Shown here in pieces: positions 37,051 through 47,070 of a DNA stretch of 64,000 nucleotides; within the stretch, counting starts at the first letter, position 1; each line of letters starts with the position of its first letter. The notes beneath the pieces were generated by a model, which saw only the letters and a program-made list of their open reading frames with translations, searched no databases and was not told where the DNA came from. This DNA is from an uncultured Paracoccaceae bacterium (lineage in GTDB: Bacteria; Pseudomonadota; Alphaproteobacteria; Rhodobacterales; Rhodobacteraceae): assembly GCA_947500055.1 (NCBI GenBank), contig CANMQO010000003.1, forward strand, positions 186,001 through 250,000. The letters run 5' to 3'. Both the position numbers and the translations under genes were made by a program.

Positions 37051-37070
37051 GCCCGGCCTATCGGCCGGGC
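37051..37070 (-). terminator. GC-rich hairpin GCCCGGCC-N4-GGCCGGGC downstream of the response regulator gene
   Basis: 8-bp perfect stem, 21 nt beyond the stop of the - strand response regulator gene. Confidence 0.45.
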
Positions 37071-37090
37071 GGAAGTGCGGCTATGAAACC

Positions 37091-38431
37091 CTACAACAAT
37101 GTGTCCTTTTCCAGCCCCAGCTTGACGATCTTTTCATTCAGGGTCCGGCGTCCGATGCCCAGCGCAGTGGCGGCGTCTTCCATACGGCCCTCATGCGCCT
37201 TAATGGCCTTGCCGATCATCGCGCGTTCGAATGCGGCGACTGCCTCGCGCAACGTTGTCGGCATCACCTCTGCCGGGCGGTCACCGGCCACCGCCTCGGC
37301 CACGCTGCCACCGCCGCGCCGAGCCGCCAGAATCCGCCGCTCGGCGACATTGCGCAGCTCGCGCACATTGCCCGGCCAGTCATGGGCCAGCAACACCGCC
37401 ATGTCATCCGGTTCGATAACGGGTGGCGGAACTTCGTAAACCCGCCCGAATTTTTCCAGAAAATGCGCCATCAGGATTTTCAGATCATCCTGCCGCTGGC
37501 GCAGGGCCGGCAGGGTCAGCACAACCGTGTTGATCCGAAACAGCAGGTCGGACCGCAACCGCCCATCGGCAATTGCCGTCTGCACATCCTGATTGGTGGC
37601 GCTGATGACCCGCAAGCGCACCGGCACCGGTGTTGTCGCACCCACGGGCAGCACCTTTTTGTCCTCAATCACCCGCAGCAATTTGGCCTGAACCGGCAGG
37701 GGGCAGGCGCATAACTCATCCAGAAATAACGTCCCGCCAGAGGTCGCCTGTAACAGCCCGCCAGCGCCACTTTCGGTTCCGAACATCTCTGCCGCGAAGG
37801 TATCAGGTGACAATCCGGCACAGTTCAGCGCCAGAAATGGGCGGTCAGGCTTGCCGCCCAGATCATGCAGGGCGCGGGCGACCAGTTCCTTGCCTGTGCC
37901 CGTCTCACCAAGGATCATCACCGGGGCCGTGGTGGGGGCGATGTCGATAATCTCTTGCCGCAGATCGCGGATATCAGGCGTTTGGCCCAGCAGAATGCGA
38001 TCAAGCCCGGAAAGGGCCAGCAACCTTTCCTGCAAACGGGCATTGCTGCGCTGCATCCGGCTGCGTTCAGCCGCATTGCGCAGGATGGTGAGCAACCGTC
38101 GCGGTTCATAGGGTTTTTCAACAAAGCTGTAGGCGCCGCCCTGAATCGCCTCCACCGCCATGGGGATGTCACCATGGGCAGAGATCAGGACCAGCGGCGG
38201 GGCGGTCGCGCTGTCCAGACTGGCCAGCAATTCCATACCGGACATGCCCGGCATGCGTACATCCGACAGGATCACATCGGGCATGGATTTGCCCAACTGG
38301 CCCGCCACCTCGCTGGCGCGCGACAAGGCCTGCACATCCCAATCGGCGGCCTGCAACAGATCAATCAGCGATTTGCGCATGCCCTTGTCATCATCGACGA
38401 CCAGAATACTGAATTGATGTGTCTCGGTCAT
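37091..38431 (-). CDS. dctD: Sigma-54-dependent response regulator (DctD-like)
   Basis: Receiver VVDDDKGMRKSLIDLLQ; AAA+ ILGETGTGKELVARALHDLGG and ESGAGGLLQATSGGTLFLDEL in place of GAFTGA region; Fis-type C-terminus. Note atypical GAFTGA segment (GTESGAGGLLQ). Confidence 0.9.
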   Translation of the reverse strand: MTETHQFSILVVDDDKGMRKSLIDLLQAADWDVQALSRASEVAGQLGKSMPDVILSDVRMPGMSGMELLASLDSATAPPLVLISAHGDIPMAVEAIQGGAYSFVEKPYEPRRLLTILRNAAERSRMQRSNARLQERLLALSGLDRILLGQTPDIRDLRQEIIDIAPTTAPVMILGETGTGKELVARALHDLGGKPDRPFLALNCAGLSPDTFAAEMFGTESGAGGLLQATSGGTLFLDELCACPLPVQAKLLRVIEDKKVLPVGATTPVPVRLRVISATNQDVQTAIADGRLRSDLLFRINTVVLTLPALRQRQDDLKILMAHFLEKFGRVYEVPPPVIEPDDMAVLLAHDWPGNVRELRNVAERRILAARRGGGSVAEAVAGDRPAEVMPTTLREAVAAFERAMIGKAIKAHEGRMEDAATALGIGRRTLNEKIVKLGLEKDTLL

Positions 38432-40176
38432 TCGGCTGCCTCCTGAAGGGCTGCCAATGATGGAAAGCTGACCCTGAAAATTGCCCCGCCATCCGGCCGG
38501 TTATCCGCCGTCATCACCCCGCCCAGATCACTGACGATACTGGCAGAGATCGCAAGTCCCAGCCCCATGCCCTGCCCGCTTTCGCGGGTTGTCACGAAAG
38601 GTTCCTGCAATTCGGCCAATGTCGCCTGCCCCAGCCCGTGCCCGTTATCAGCACACGCCACCCAGACATCCGCATCCGACTGACCAAGGGTAATCGTGAC
38701 AGTTGGATCGGTGGTGCCTTCCACGGCATCGGCGGCATTGCGCAGGATATTGGTCAGTACCTGTTCAAGATGCAGCCGGATGCCCCGCATCATGATCGGG
38801 TCACGCCCGGCCTGCAGGTCACAGGTAATGCCAATGGCGTCAAAGTTCGGCTGCACAAGGGTTAGCGCAGTTTGCACGGCATCGCGCAAGTCAAGTTCCA
38901 CAAAAGGTTCCGGTGCGGATCGGGCAAAGAATTTCAGCTGCCGGGTGATCCCCTCCATCCGGTCAACCAGACTGCTGACATCCTGGGTGAGCGTCGGGTT
39001 CGGCTTTGCTGTCATCTCTGCGGCGGTGAGGTGGTTACGCATGGCGGCAATGGGCTGGCCCAGTTCATGGGTGACAGAGGCGGCAAGCTGGCCAAGTGCG
39101 GCCAAACGGCTCGCGCGCTCCAACTCGTTCTGGGTGCGTTGCAAGCGGCGTTCTGCGCGGCGCCTGTCCTCTATCTCAACCGCCAGCCGGGCATTGGCCT
39201 GCCGCAGCTGCGCCTCTTCCTTTTCTGATCTGGCAAGGGCCGCGCTGACCCGCCGCGCCCGCTGCACCTGAAACAGGATCAGCGCCAGCCCGGCGATGAA
39301 CCCGACCAAGGCGGTCACCAGCCAGCTTTGCGCGACGGCACGGTCATCGCTGGTGAAGTAATGCAGCGCCCAACCCTGGGGCAGTTCATTACTGATCAGA
39401 TGCAGCAGTTCGGCCCCGCCGATGCGGGCCCGCTGGTCATCATACGGCGTCCAATCCAGCAGAGTCAGATCCTGCCCCGGGAATTGGCGGGCGTCGATGA
39501 TCCGGTTGCGTTGCGCATCCGTCAGCGCGGTCAAGGTCCGATACCGCCATGCCTGATCAGAGGCGAGCAGGACAACACCATCCCGATTGGCCAGCAAAAC
39601 CTGTTCGCCGGAGCTGCGCCAACTTTCCTCCAATGTCGAAAAATCGATCTTGATGGCGATGACCCCGATTGTGTCGCCAGCAGCGTCGCGCACCGGATCG
39701 GCGATGAAATAGCCGGGCTGCCCGGTCGTGGCACCAATGGCGTAGAACCGGCCCTGCCCGCCCCGCAATGCATCGCTGAAATAGGGTCGAAAGGCGTAAT
39801 TCTGGCCAACAAAGCTGCCCGGTGCGGCGTGGTTCGAGGCCGCGATGGTCTGCCCTGCCACATCCATCAGATAAATCGCATCCAACCCCGCCCGGTCAGC
39901 AAACGCCGCGAGCCGTGCGTTCAATGCCGCCGTCCCTGCCCCGCCGGCCGTGTCTATGACAAAAGGGTCGCGCGCCAGCACATAAGGCAGATGCGCGAAC
40001 CGTTCGAATTCCGCCGCGACCGAGCTTTGATAAAGCGACAGCCGCCCTTCGGCCTTGGACAATTCTTCGGACTGGAAATAGCCATAGGCGCCTTTGAAAA
40101 CACCAAAAGCGATCAGCACGGTGACGAGCAAAGGCAGGATATAGGACAAAAGGCGCATCAGGATTGATTGCCGCAA
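38428..40176 (-). CDS. dctB: Sensor histidine kinase (DctB-like)
   Basis: Two TM segments around a periplasmic region; LAALGQLAASVTHELGQPIAAMRNHLTAAE; HATPase VACADNGHGLGQATLAELQEPFVTTRESGQGMGLGLAIS. Confidence 0.92.
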   Translation of the reverse strand: MRQSILMRLLSYILPLLVTVLIAFGVFKGAYGYFQSEELSKAEGRLSLYQSSVAAEFERFAHLPYVLARDPFVIDTAGGAGTAALNARLAAFADRAGLDAIYLMDVAGQTIAASNHAAPGSFVGQNYAFRPYFSDALRGGQGRFYAIGATTGQPGYFIADPVRDAAGDTIGVIAIKIDFSTLEESWRSSGEQVLLANRDGVVLLASDQAWRYRTLTALTDAQRNRIIDARQFPGQDLTLLDWTPYDDQRARIGGAELLHLISNELPQGWALHYFTSDDRAVAQSWLVTALVGFIAGLALILFQVQRARRVSAALARSEKEEAQLRQANARLAVEIEDRRRAERRLQRTQNELERASRLAALGQLAASVTHELGQPIAAMRNHLTAAEMTAKPNPTLTQDVSSLVDRMEGITRQLKFFARSAPEPFVELDLRDAVQTALTLVQPNFDAIGITCDLQAGRDPIMMRGIRLHLEQVLTNILRNAADAVEGTTDPTVTITLGQSDADVWVACADNGHGLGQATLAELQEPFVTTRESGQGMGLGLAISASIVSDLGGVMTADNRPDGGAIFRVSFPSLAALQEAAE

Positions 40177-40196
40177 TCCGTCTGCATGGCAAGTGT

Positions 40197-41186
40197 CTAC
40201 AGCTTTTTGAGCAACCCATCCTGCGCCGACTGCGTGGCCGCATCCGCCAGGATTTGTGCCTTCAGCCCGTCGTGACCGCTGGGTGTCATCTGGCCACCCG
40301 TGGCGATCACATCCACGAAATGTTCCATCTCTGCCCGGTAGGCAGCGGCGTAGCGTTCGAGGAAAAACGGCTCTGTCGCGGCACGTCGGAAACCGGCGTC
40401 ATTGGCCAGCTCAACCGTATTTTGCAGCTGGTTTTCGGCGCGTAGCAGACCCTTTTGCCCATGCACCTCAATCCGTTGGTCATAGCCATAGGTGGCGCGG
40501 CGGGAATTGGAAATCTGGCAAAGCTTGCCGCTTGCGGTCTTCAACGTGACTGTGGCGGTATCGAAATCGCCTGCCTTACCAATTGCGGGGTCCACAAGAC
40601 ACGATCCGGCGGCGTGTAGTTCAACCGGGTCCTCGCCCAGAAGGAACCGCGCCATGTCCAGATCGTGGATCATCATGTCCCGGAAAATCCCGCCAGAGGT
40701 TTTGATATAGCCCAAGGGCGGCGGGGACGGGTCGCGCGACAGGATCGTGACCAGTTCGACATTGCCAATGACCCCATCCGCAATCTGGCGCTGCAAATGG
40801 GCAAAGCTGGGGTCGAACCGCCGGTTGAAGGCCGTCATGAAGGGCACGCCCGCCTTGTCCACAGCCGCCAGACATTCCCTGATCCGGTCCACGGACAGAT
40901 CAACAGGCTTTTCGCAAAAGATCGCTTTGCCATTAGCAGCGGCCTGATGGATCAGATCGTAATGGGTGGTTGTGGGGGTGCCGATAACAACCGCGTCGAT
41001 GTCAGGATCATGCAGTAAGTCGTCGCTGGTCATGACCCTTGCATTCAAGGTCAGCGCCAGCGCCTCTGCCGCCGCTGGCATGGCGTCGGAAACGGCGGCG
41101 GCACGTGCCGTCGTCATCCCCCGCAATGTCGCGCCATGCACCTGCCCGATCCGGCCACAGCCCAGAAGTCCGATATTCAGCATCAT
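40197..41186 (-). CDS. iolG: Inositol 2-dehydrogenase (Gfo/Idh/MocA family)
   Basis: NIGLLGCGRIGQVHGATLRGM; CEKPVDLSVDRI; FNRRFDPSFAHLQRQIADGVIG; iol gene context. Confidence 0.88.
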   Translation of the reverse strand: MMLNIGLLGCGRIGQVHGATLRGMTTARAAAVSDAMPAAAEALALTLNARVMTSDDLLHDPDIDAVVIGTPTTTHYDLIHQAAANGKAIFCEKPVDLSVDRIRECLAAVDKAGVPFMTAFNRRFDPSFAHLQRQIADGVIGNVELVTILSRDPSPPPLGYIKTSGGIFRDMMIHDLDMARFLLGEDPVELHAAGSCLVDPAIGKAGDFDTATVTLKTASGKLCQISNSRRATYGYDQRIEVHGQKGLLRAENQLQNTVELANDAGFRRAATEPFFLERYAAAYRAEMEHFVDVIATGGQMTPSGHDGLKAQILADAATQSAQDGLLKKL

Positions 41187-41187
41187 G

Positions 41188-42015
41188 TCAGCCTTTCAAC
41201 GCTGCCAGAACCTGCCGGGCCGCGGCCACGGTGGGTTCATGGGTTTCTTTGAGGATGGTCACCCGGTCGAACCGGTCCGGGTCGGCATTCACCGCCGCGC
41301 GCATGGCCGCCCCAAAGGCCATGCGTAGTTCAGTTCCGATGTTGAACTTGCAGATATTGGTCGTCCGGGCGAGGCGCTGGCGCTGCTCGACCGGCACGCC
41401 GGAGCCGCCATGGATCACCAGCGGCACACCGGTCAGGGCCTGAATGGCGGCGATCCGGGCCTCATCCAACCCACCTTCCTTGTCCTGTTGCAGATGGACG
41501 TTCCCGACCGAGATCGCCATGGCGTCGACGCCAGTCTCCGCCGCGAATTGTGCCGCTTCAGTAGGGTCCGTGCCTGCTGAACTTTCGCCATCTGCATAAC
41601 CGACAAACCCGATCTCGCCCTCGCAGGAAATCCCGGCGGCATGCGCCATATCGGCAATAGCTTTGGTTTCGGCGATGTTATCGGCCAATGACTTGCGCGA
41701 CCCGTCGAACATCAGGGAGGTGAAGCCGCTATCCAGTGCTTCCTTGCATTCCTCAAACGTATAGCCGTGGTCAAGATGTGCCACCACCGGCACGCTGGCC
41801 GCTTCGGCCAGATGCCGGAACATCTGTCCCAGAACGGGCAGCGGCGTATGCGCACGGCAGGACGGCCCTGCTTGCAGGATGACGGGGCAGTTTTCCGCCT
41901 CTGCCGCGGCTACGAAAGCGCGCATATCTTCCCAGCCGAGGGTGACAAGCCCGCCCACGGCATGACCCTGTTTCAGGGCCGGTTGCAGGACATCCGCAAG
42001 TGTAACAAGTGGCAT
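41188..42015 (-). CDS. Class II ketose-bisphosphate aldolase (IolJ-like)
   Basis: VAHLDHGYTFEECKEALDSGFTSLMFDGSRKSLADNIAETK; HGGSGVPVEQRQRLARTTNICKFNIGTELR. Confidence 0.88.
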   Translation of the reverse strand: MPLVTLADVLQPALKQGHAVGGLVTLGWEDMRAFVAAAEAENCPVILQAGPSCRAHTPLPVLGQMFRHLAEAASVPVVAHLDHGYTFEECKEALDSGFTSLMFDGSRKSLADNIAETKAIADMAHAAGISCEGEIGFVGYADGESSAGTDPTEAAQFAAETGVDAMAISVGNVHLQQDKEGGLDEARIAAIQALTGVPLVIHGGSGVPVEQRQRLARTTNICKFNIGTELRMAFGAAMRAAVNADPDRFDRVTILKETHEPTVAAARQVLAALKG

Positions 42016-42036
42016 GGCTATTTCTCCGTCGCGCGC

Positions 42037-42100
42037 GCCCCGGATCTGATCCGGGGCCTCCATCTGTGGTGTCCAAGAGGTCCCGGGTCAGGCCCGGGAC
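42037..42100. repeat. Two adjacent REP-like palindromes (GCCCCGGATC-T-GATCCGGGGC and GTCCCGGG-TCAGG-CCCGGGAC)
   Basis: 42037-42057 and 42080-42100, between aldolase and iolB. Confidence 0.7.
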
Positions 42101-42104
42101 GGGG

Positions 42105-42947
42105 TCACTTGAACTTGGCGATCATATCCTTGATCCCCGGAATCGTTTCGACCTGATAGGCATGGCTGGGCTGGAAATACTGGATCAGTGACCGCTGCGA
42201 GAGCCCACCAAGGATGGTGAAGTAATACATCTGGTAGCCGGGCAGCACGGCGCAGGGGTGATAACCGCTATCGAGGCAAATCGTGGAGCCATCGACGATG
42301 TGATAGGCGTCGCCCGCCTTGCCATCCTCGCGTTGCAGCATCTGCACGCCTGAGCCATGGTTCGGTTTGAACCGGAAATTATAGGTCTCATCATGGCGCG
42401 TTTCGTCAGGCAGACGGTCCGTGTCGTGTTTGTGGCTTGGGAAACCTGACCAGCCGCCTTCGCCCACGGTGAAAAGCTCAGACACCAGCAACCGGCCAAC
42501 CTTGTCATGATATTTGGTGCCAAGGATATGTTTGATCTTGCGGTGGGTTTTCGTGTCGTCGGACCCGTATTGCACGAGGTCAAGTTCGTCAGACCGCACT
42601 GCAAACGCGTCCAGCACCTTGTCATAGCGTGCGCCGCAGACAAACACCTCTGCCTCATCGGATTGGCAGACCATCGTTGCCTTGGCCGCCGTGGGGACAT
42701 AGACACCTTCGGGTTCGCCATCCCAGACATCTTCGACCCGCTGACCCAGCGCATCGGCCTTGAACCCTTCGACATCGATATCAACCGTACCGGTGGCGGG
42801 CACAATGCAGGTTTCATACCCCGGCACCGCATATTCGAATGCCTCGCCCTTTTTCAGCTTCACGATGTTGAAATAGTTCAGCGGCACGGTGGGATCATCC
42901 ACATCCACGATGGGTTTGTTCTGATTGTCGAACGGGGGGATATGCAT
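42105..42947 (-). CDS. iolB: 5-deoxy-glucuronate isomerase
   Basis: YNFRFKPNHGSGVQMLQREDGKAGDAYHIVDGSTICLDSGYHPCAVLPGYQMYYFTILGG. Confidence 0.93.
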   Translation of the reverse strand: MHIPPFDNQNKPIVDVDDPTVPLNYFNIVKLKKGEAFEYAVPGYETCIVPATGTVDIDVEGFKADALGQRVEDVWDGEPEGVYVPTAAKATMVCQSDEAEVFVCGARYDKVLDAFAVRSDELDLVQYGSDDTKTHRKIKHILGTKYHDKVGRLLVSELFTVGEGGWSGFPSHKHDTDRLPDETRHDETYNFRFKPNHGSGVQMLQREDGKAGDAYHIVDGSTICLDSGYHPCAVLPGYQMYYFTILGGLSQRSLIQYFQPSHAYQVETIPGIKDMIAKFK

Positions 42948-42959
42948 GTGGGTTCTCCT

Positions 42960-43937
42960 TCAGGTGGGACCGGGGTGGTCAGCCAGGAATTGGTCAAGTT
43001 CGACTGTGTCTGCCATGGCGGGTGCGCAGCCGGGTTTGGATACTGTAATGGAGGCGCAGGCCGATCCGCGCAAGATCGCAGCTTCCAGATCATGCCCGGC
43101 GGCAAGTGACGTCATCAGCCCGGCCATGAAACTGTCACCCGCACCGGTCGGTTTCAGCGCGTTGACAGGGTAGATCCCGGTATGGATTTGAACCCCATCC
43201 GAGAAGGTGATCGCCCCCTTATGGCCCATTTTATAGACGACAATTGACGCGCTGGTTTCTGACAGCGCGCGCGCCTTATCAAGCCCCTTATCGATATGCC
43301 CGGCCATGAAGCCGAATTCCTCATCATTGCCGACGATCATATCGCTTTCTGCTGCGGCCCGGCTCAGCACTTCTTCGGCCACTTGGGGGGATGGCCATGA
43401 ATAGGGCCGGTAATCCACGTCGAAGATAATCGGCAGGCCAGCGGCTTTCGCCAGTCCAAACGCCTTGAACGTCGCGCTTCGGGACGGCTCGGCGGCAAAC
43501 ACCGTGCCGGCGGTGATCAGCGCGCCGTAGCGGCTGTAGTCCACTGCAGCGACATCCGCCTCATCCATCTGAAAATCGGCGGCCCCGTTGCGGTAGATCA
43601 CCGATTGATGATCTTCCACCCGGCTTTCATAGACAGCCAGTGAATTGCGGTATTCACCGCCGACCGGGGTCACATGGGTGGTATCGACGCCGTAATGTTT
43701 CAGCTGGTTCACGCAATACCGCCCGATACTGTCATCGCTGACCCGTGTGACCAGCGCGGCCTTGCCACCCAGCTTGCAAATCCCCGCCCCGATATTGGCC
43801 GAGGATCCGCCAAGGCTGGCAGTGAACATCAGCCCGTCCTCTGTCTTGGTGCCCGGGGGGTCAGGGAAAAAATCCATGCCCGCCCTGCCCACAATGACAA
43901 AGTTATTGGCCTTGATGCCATCCAGCAGATGTTTCAT
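42960..43937 (-). CDS. iolC: 5-dehydro-2-deoxygluconokinase (PfkB family)
   Basis: NFVIVGRAGMDFFPDPPGTKTEDGLMFTASLGGSSANIGAGICKLGGKAALVTRVSDD; NALKPTGAGDSFMAGLM; ATG at 43937. Confidence 0.93.
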   Translation of the reverse strand: MKHLLDGIKANNFVIVGRAGMDFFPDPPGTKTEDGLMFTASLGGSSANIGAGICKLGGKAALVTRVSDDSIGRYCVNQLKHYGVDTTHVTPVGGEYRNSLAVYESRVEDHQSVIYRNGAADFQMDEADVAAVDYSRYGALITAGTVFAAEPSRSATFKAFGLAKAAGLPIIFDVDYRPYSWPSPQVAEEVLSRAAAESDMIVGNDEEFGFMAGHIDKGLDKARALSETSASIVVYKMGHKGAITFSDGVQIHTGIYPVNALKPTGAGDSFMAGLMTSLAAGHDLEAAILRGSACASITVSKPGCAPAMADTVELDQFLADHPGPT

Positions 43938-43965
43938 GCCCGCCCCTCGCAACAGAAATCCGGCA

Positions 43966-45876
43966 TCAGACACCCTTGCGCTGTTTGCTGCGGCTGCTTT
44001 CCCAATCCTTATGGGCATCAGTGACCTTGGCACTACCCGACATATGCGGTGTGCCGACCTCCCACCAGGCATGGCCTTCGGTTGTCCAGCCTTCGTAAGC
44101 GTCCACCTTCATGCAGATGACATAGGTACGGTCCGCCGCCTTGGCCCGGGCAAAGGCGTCAGCCAACCCGGCAGGGTTATCCACTGTTTCGGCGAGTGCG
44201 CCGAGCGATCTTGCATGCGCCTCAAAATCGACCCCCACCTGATGCGTTGCCGTGGGCGTATCCGCGATCAGGTTGTTAAAGCTTTCATTGCCGGTGTTGT
44301 TTTGCAGCTTATTGATGACCGCAAACCCGCCATTGTCGAGCACGAGGATGATCATCTTTTTCTCGGTCAGGACCGATGAATAGATATCCGAATTCATCAA
44401 CAGGTAAGACCCGTCACCGGTGAAGACGATTGTATCCTTGTCCGGCTCCTTTTCTGACTGGGCGATGCGCGCGCCCCAGCCGCCCGCGATTTCATACCCC
44501 ATGCAGGAAAAGCCGAATTCGACATCAACCGTTCCGATATCAAGGGTGCGCCAGTTGGCGGTGACTTCGGCGGGTAGGCCACCCGCCGCCGCGACAACCC
44601 GGTCACGCGGATCGCAAGCCGCGTTCACCACACCGATGGCCTGCGCATAAGACGCGGGGCCATTGCCGACCCGCGTGTTTTCGGCCACGTATTCCTGCCA
44701 TTTCGCCCGTTCTGCCTGCGCATCACTGACCCAAGCCGCTGGGGCCTGATGGGTGCCCAGCGCATCATCCAGCGCATTCAACCCCAGCTTGGCATCACCC
44801 ACGACTGTCATCGACATATGTTTCGCTGCATCATGGCGCGCCGCATTCAGCCCGATGATCTGGGCGTCATGGGCAAAGGCCGTCCATGATCCGGTGGTGA
44901 AATCCTGCAACCTTGTGCCCACGGCCAGGATCACATCTGCCCGTTCGGCGATCCAATTGGCGCAATCGGACCCGGTCACCCCAATCGGCCCGGTATTCAG
45001 CGGATGGGTATCCAGCAGATTGGCCCGGCCTGCGATGGTTTCAACAACCGGGATCTGATGCGCCTCGGCAAAGCGGGTGAGTTCATCTACGGCACCGGAA
45101 TATTGCACGCCACCGCCTGCGATGATGATCGGGCGTTTGGCGGATTTCAGCAGTGCGGCGGCATCCGCGACCTCAGCCACATCAGAGGACTGGCGGCGGA
45201 TGCGATGGACCTTTTCGGCAAAGAAGCTTTCGGGGTAATCATATGTCCAGCCCTGCACATCCTGTGGCAGGCCAATAAACGCAGGCCCGCAATCGGCGGG
45301 GTCCAGCATGGTGTTCAGCGCCGCTGGCAAGGATTGAATGATCTGGGCGGGATGCGTGATCCGATCCCAGAAACGGGTAACGGCCTTGAACGCATCGTTT
45401 ACGCCAAAAGTCGGGTCACCGTAATGTTCCAATTGCTGCAACACAGGGTCCGGTAGGCGGGTGATAAACGTATCACCACAGAGCATCAGCATCGGCAGGC
45501 GGTTGGCATGGGCAAGCGCCGCAGCGGTCAGCAGGTTTGCCGTGCCCGGCCCGGCAGAGGCGGTACAGAACATGAACCGGCGACGCAAATGGGCCTTGGC
45601 ATAGGCGGCAGCGGCAAATCCCATCCCCTGTTCATTCTGGCCACGATAAAGGGGCAGCGCATCCTGCGCACTATAAAGCGCCTCACCCAGACAGGTCACG
45701 TTGCCATGGCCAAAGATGCCAAAGCCACCCCCACACAGGCGGGTTTTGACCCCGTCAATCTCGATATATTGCGCCGCAAGATAGCGCACGATGGCTTGCG
45801 CCACCGTCAAAGTTACGGTTGACTGTCCCAAGACATTCTCCCCCTTAGGCAGGTCAGAATTGATGGCGCACAACAT
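43966..45876 (-). CDS. iolD: 3D-(3,5/4)-trihydroxycyclohexane-1,2-dione hydrolase (ThDP-dependent); start uncertain, ATG 45876 or a downstream TTG
   Basis: VTLTVAQAIVRYLAAQYIEIDG; GHGNVTCLGEAL; FTGDGSYLLMNSDIYSSVLTEKKMIILVLDNGGFAVINKLQ. Confidence 0.94.
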   Translation of the reverse strand: MLCAINSDLPKGENVLGQSTVTLTVAQAIVRYLAAQYIEIDGVKTRLCGGGFGIFGHGNVTCLGEALYSAQDALPLYRGQNEQGMGFAAAAYAKAHLRRRFMFCTASAGPGTANLLTAAALAHANRLPMLMLCGDTFITRLPDPVLQQLEHYGDPTFGVNDAFKAVTRFWDRITHPAQIIQSLPAALNTMLDPADCGPAFIGLPQDVQGWTYDYPESFFAEKVHRIRRQSSDVAEVADAAALLKSAKRPIIIAGGGVQYSGAVDELTRFAEAHQIPVVETIAGRANLLDTHPLNTGPIGVTGSDCANWIAERADVILAVGTRLQDFTTGSWTAFAHDAQIIGLNAARHDAAKHMSMTVVGDAKLGLNALDDALGTHQAPAAWVSDAQAERAKWQEYVAENTRVGNGPASYAQAIGVVNAACDPRDRVVAAAGGLPAEVTANWRTLDIGTVDVEFGFSCMGYEIAGGWGARIAQSEKEPDKDTIVFTGDGSYLLMNSDIYSSVLTEKKMIILVLDNGGFAVINKLQNNTGNESFNNLIADTPTATHQVGVDFEAHARSLGALAETVDNPAGLADAFARAKAADRTYVICMKVDAYEGWTTEGHAWWEVGTPHMSGSAKVTDAHKDWESSRSKQRKGV

Positions 45877-45914
45877 TTCCAGTTGACCGCCACTGCAAAA
45901 CAAGGATACCCATT

Positions 45915-45930
45915 TTGCAACCGGTTGCAA
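45915..45930. promoter_or_regulatory. Perfect 16-bp palindrome TTGCAACCGGTTGCAA, LacI-family-type operator
   Basis: In the divergent region between iolD and the Gfo/Idh gene at 45956. Confidence 0.75.
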
Positions 45931-45955
45931 TTGGTTTTTTGGGAGGACCCGCACT

Positions 45956-47056
45956 ATGACGGAAATTCGGATCGGCATCATCGGTGGCGGCTATATGGGC
46001 AAGGCGCATGCAGTGGCTTTTGGGTCGGTTGGTGCCGTCTTTGACACTGCCCTGCGGCCCAAACTGGAGATGGTTTGTGCGACGTCAGATGAATCGGCTG
46101 AACGTTACCGCAAGACATATGGATTCGCTCGGGCGACCAGTGATTGGCAAACCCTTGTAAACGATCCCGATGTTGACGCCGTGGTCATTGCGTCGCCCCA
46201 GGCAACGCACCGGGCGATTGCCGAGGCCGCATTCGCCCTTGGCAAGCCGGTCCTTTGCGAAAAACCGCTTGGCGCAACGCTGGATGACAGCCGGGCAATG
46301 CTGGCCGCAGCAGAGGCATCCGGTGCTGTCCATATGGTCGGTTTCAACTATATCCGCACGCCCGCATCCCAATACGCCCGGAAACTGATCGCCGATGGTC
46401 GCATCGGCACGCTGACATGGTTTCGCGGCGAAATGACCGAGGATTTCTTTGCCGATCCCGCCATCGGTGGCTGGCGCGGGCAAGGAGCGGCCAATGGCTG
46501 CATGGGAGACCTCGCCCCGCATATGATCAACGCGGCAAGGGCGCTGATCGGGCCGATCACATCACTTTGCGCATCGGTTGAAACGGTGCATGCCGAACGG
46601 GCAGGCGAGGCTGTGACCAATGACGATCAGGCGCAGATGATGTGCCGGTTCGAAAACGGGGTGCAGGGGCATATGTTCTTCAGCCGCGTCGCGACCGGGC
46701 GCAAGATGGGCTATGCCTATGAAATCCACGGGACCAAGGGGCATATCCGGTTTGATCAGGAAGATCAGAATGCCCTGCATCTTTACACAACCGAAGGGCC
46801 CGAGGCCGAACGCGGCTTTCGCAAGATCCTGACCGGACCGGAACACCCCGATTACGTCGAATTCTGTCAGGGGCCGGGGCATGGCACCGGCTATCAGGAT
46901 CAGATCATCATCGAGGCGAAGGACTTCCTGACCGCCATCGCCGAAAAACGGAACATCTGGCCGACATTTGCCGAAGGCATGGAGGTCAACCGCATCGTCG
47001 CCGCCGTCATGGATTCCAGTGCGCAGGGCACCTGGGTCAACGTCGCCGATTACTGA
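45956..47056 (+). CDS. Gfo/Idh/MocA family oxidoreductase
   Basis: IRIGIIGGGYMGKAHAVAFGSVG; VLCEKPLGATLDDSRAMLAAAEASG. Confidence 0.93.
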   Translation: MTEIRIGIIGGGYMGKAHAVAFGSVGAVFDTALRPKLEMVCATSDESAERYRKTYGFARATSDWQTLVNDPDVDAVVIASPQATHRAIAEAAFALGKPVLCEKPLGATLDDSRAMLAAAEASGAVHMVGFNYIRTPASQYARKLIADGRIGTLTWFRGEMTEDFFADPAIGGWRGQGAANGCMGDLAPHMINAARALIGPITSLCASVETVHAERAGEAVTNDDQAQMMCRFENGVQGHMFFSRVATGRKMGYAYEIHGTKGHIRFDQEDQNALHLYTTEGPEAERGFRKILTGPEHPDYVEFCQGPGHGTGYQDQIIIEAKDFLTAIAEKRNIWPTFAEGMEVNRIVAAVMDSSAQGTWVNVADY

Positions 47057-47070
47057 CAAAGGACAAAGAA

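Noticed and set aside
39328-40167. 279-aa ORF antisense to the sensor kinase
   Set aside because: Antisense artefact of a well-supported histidine kinase gene.
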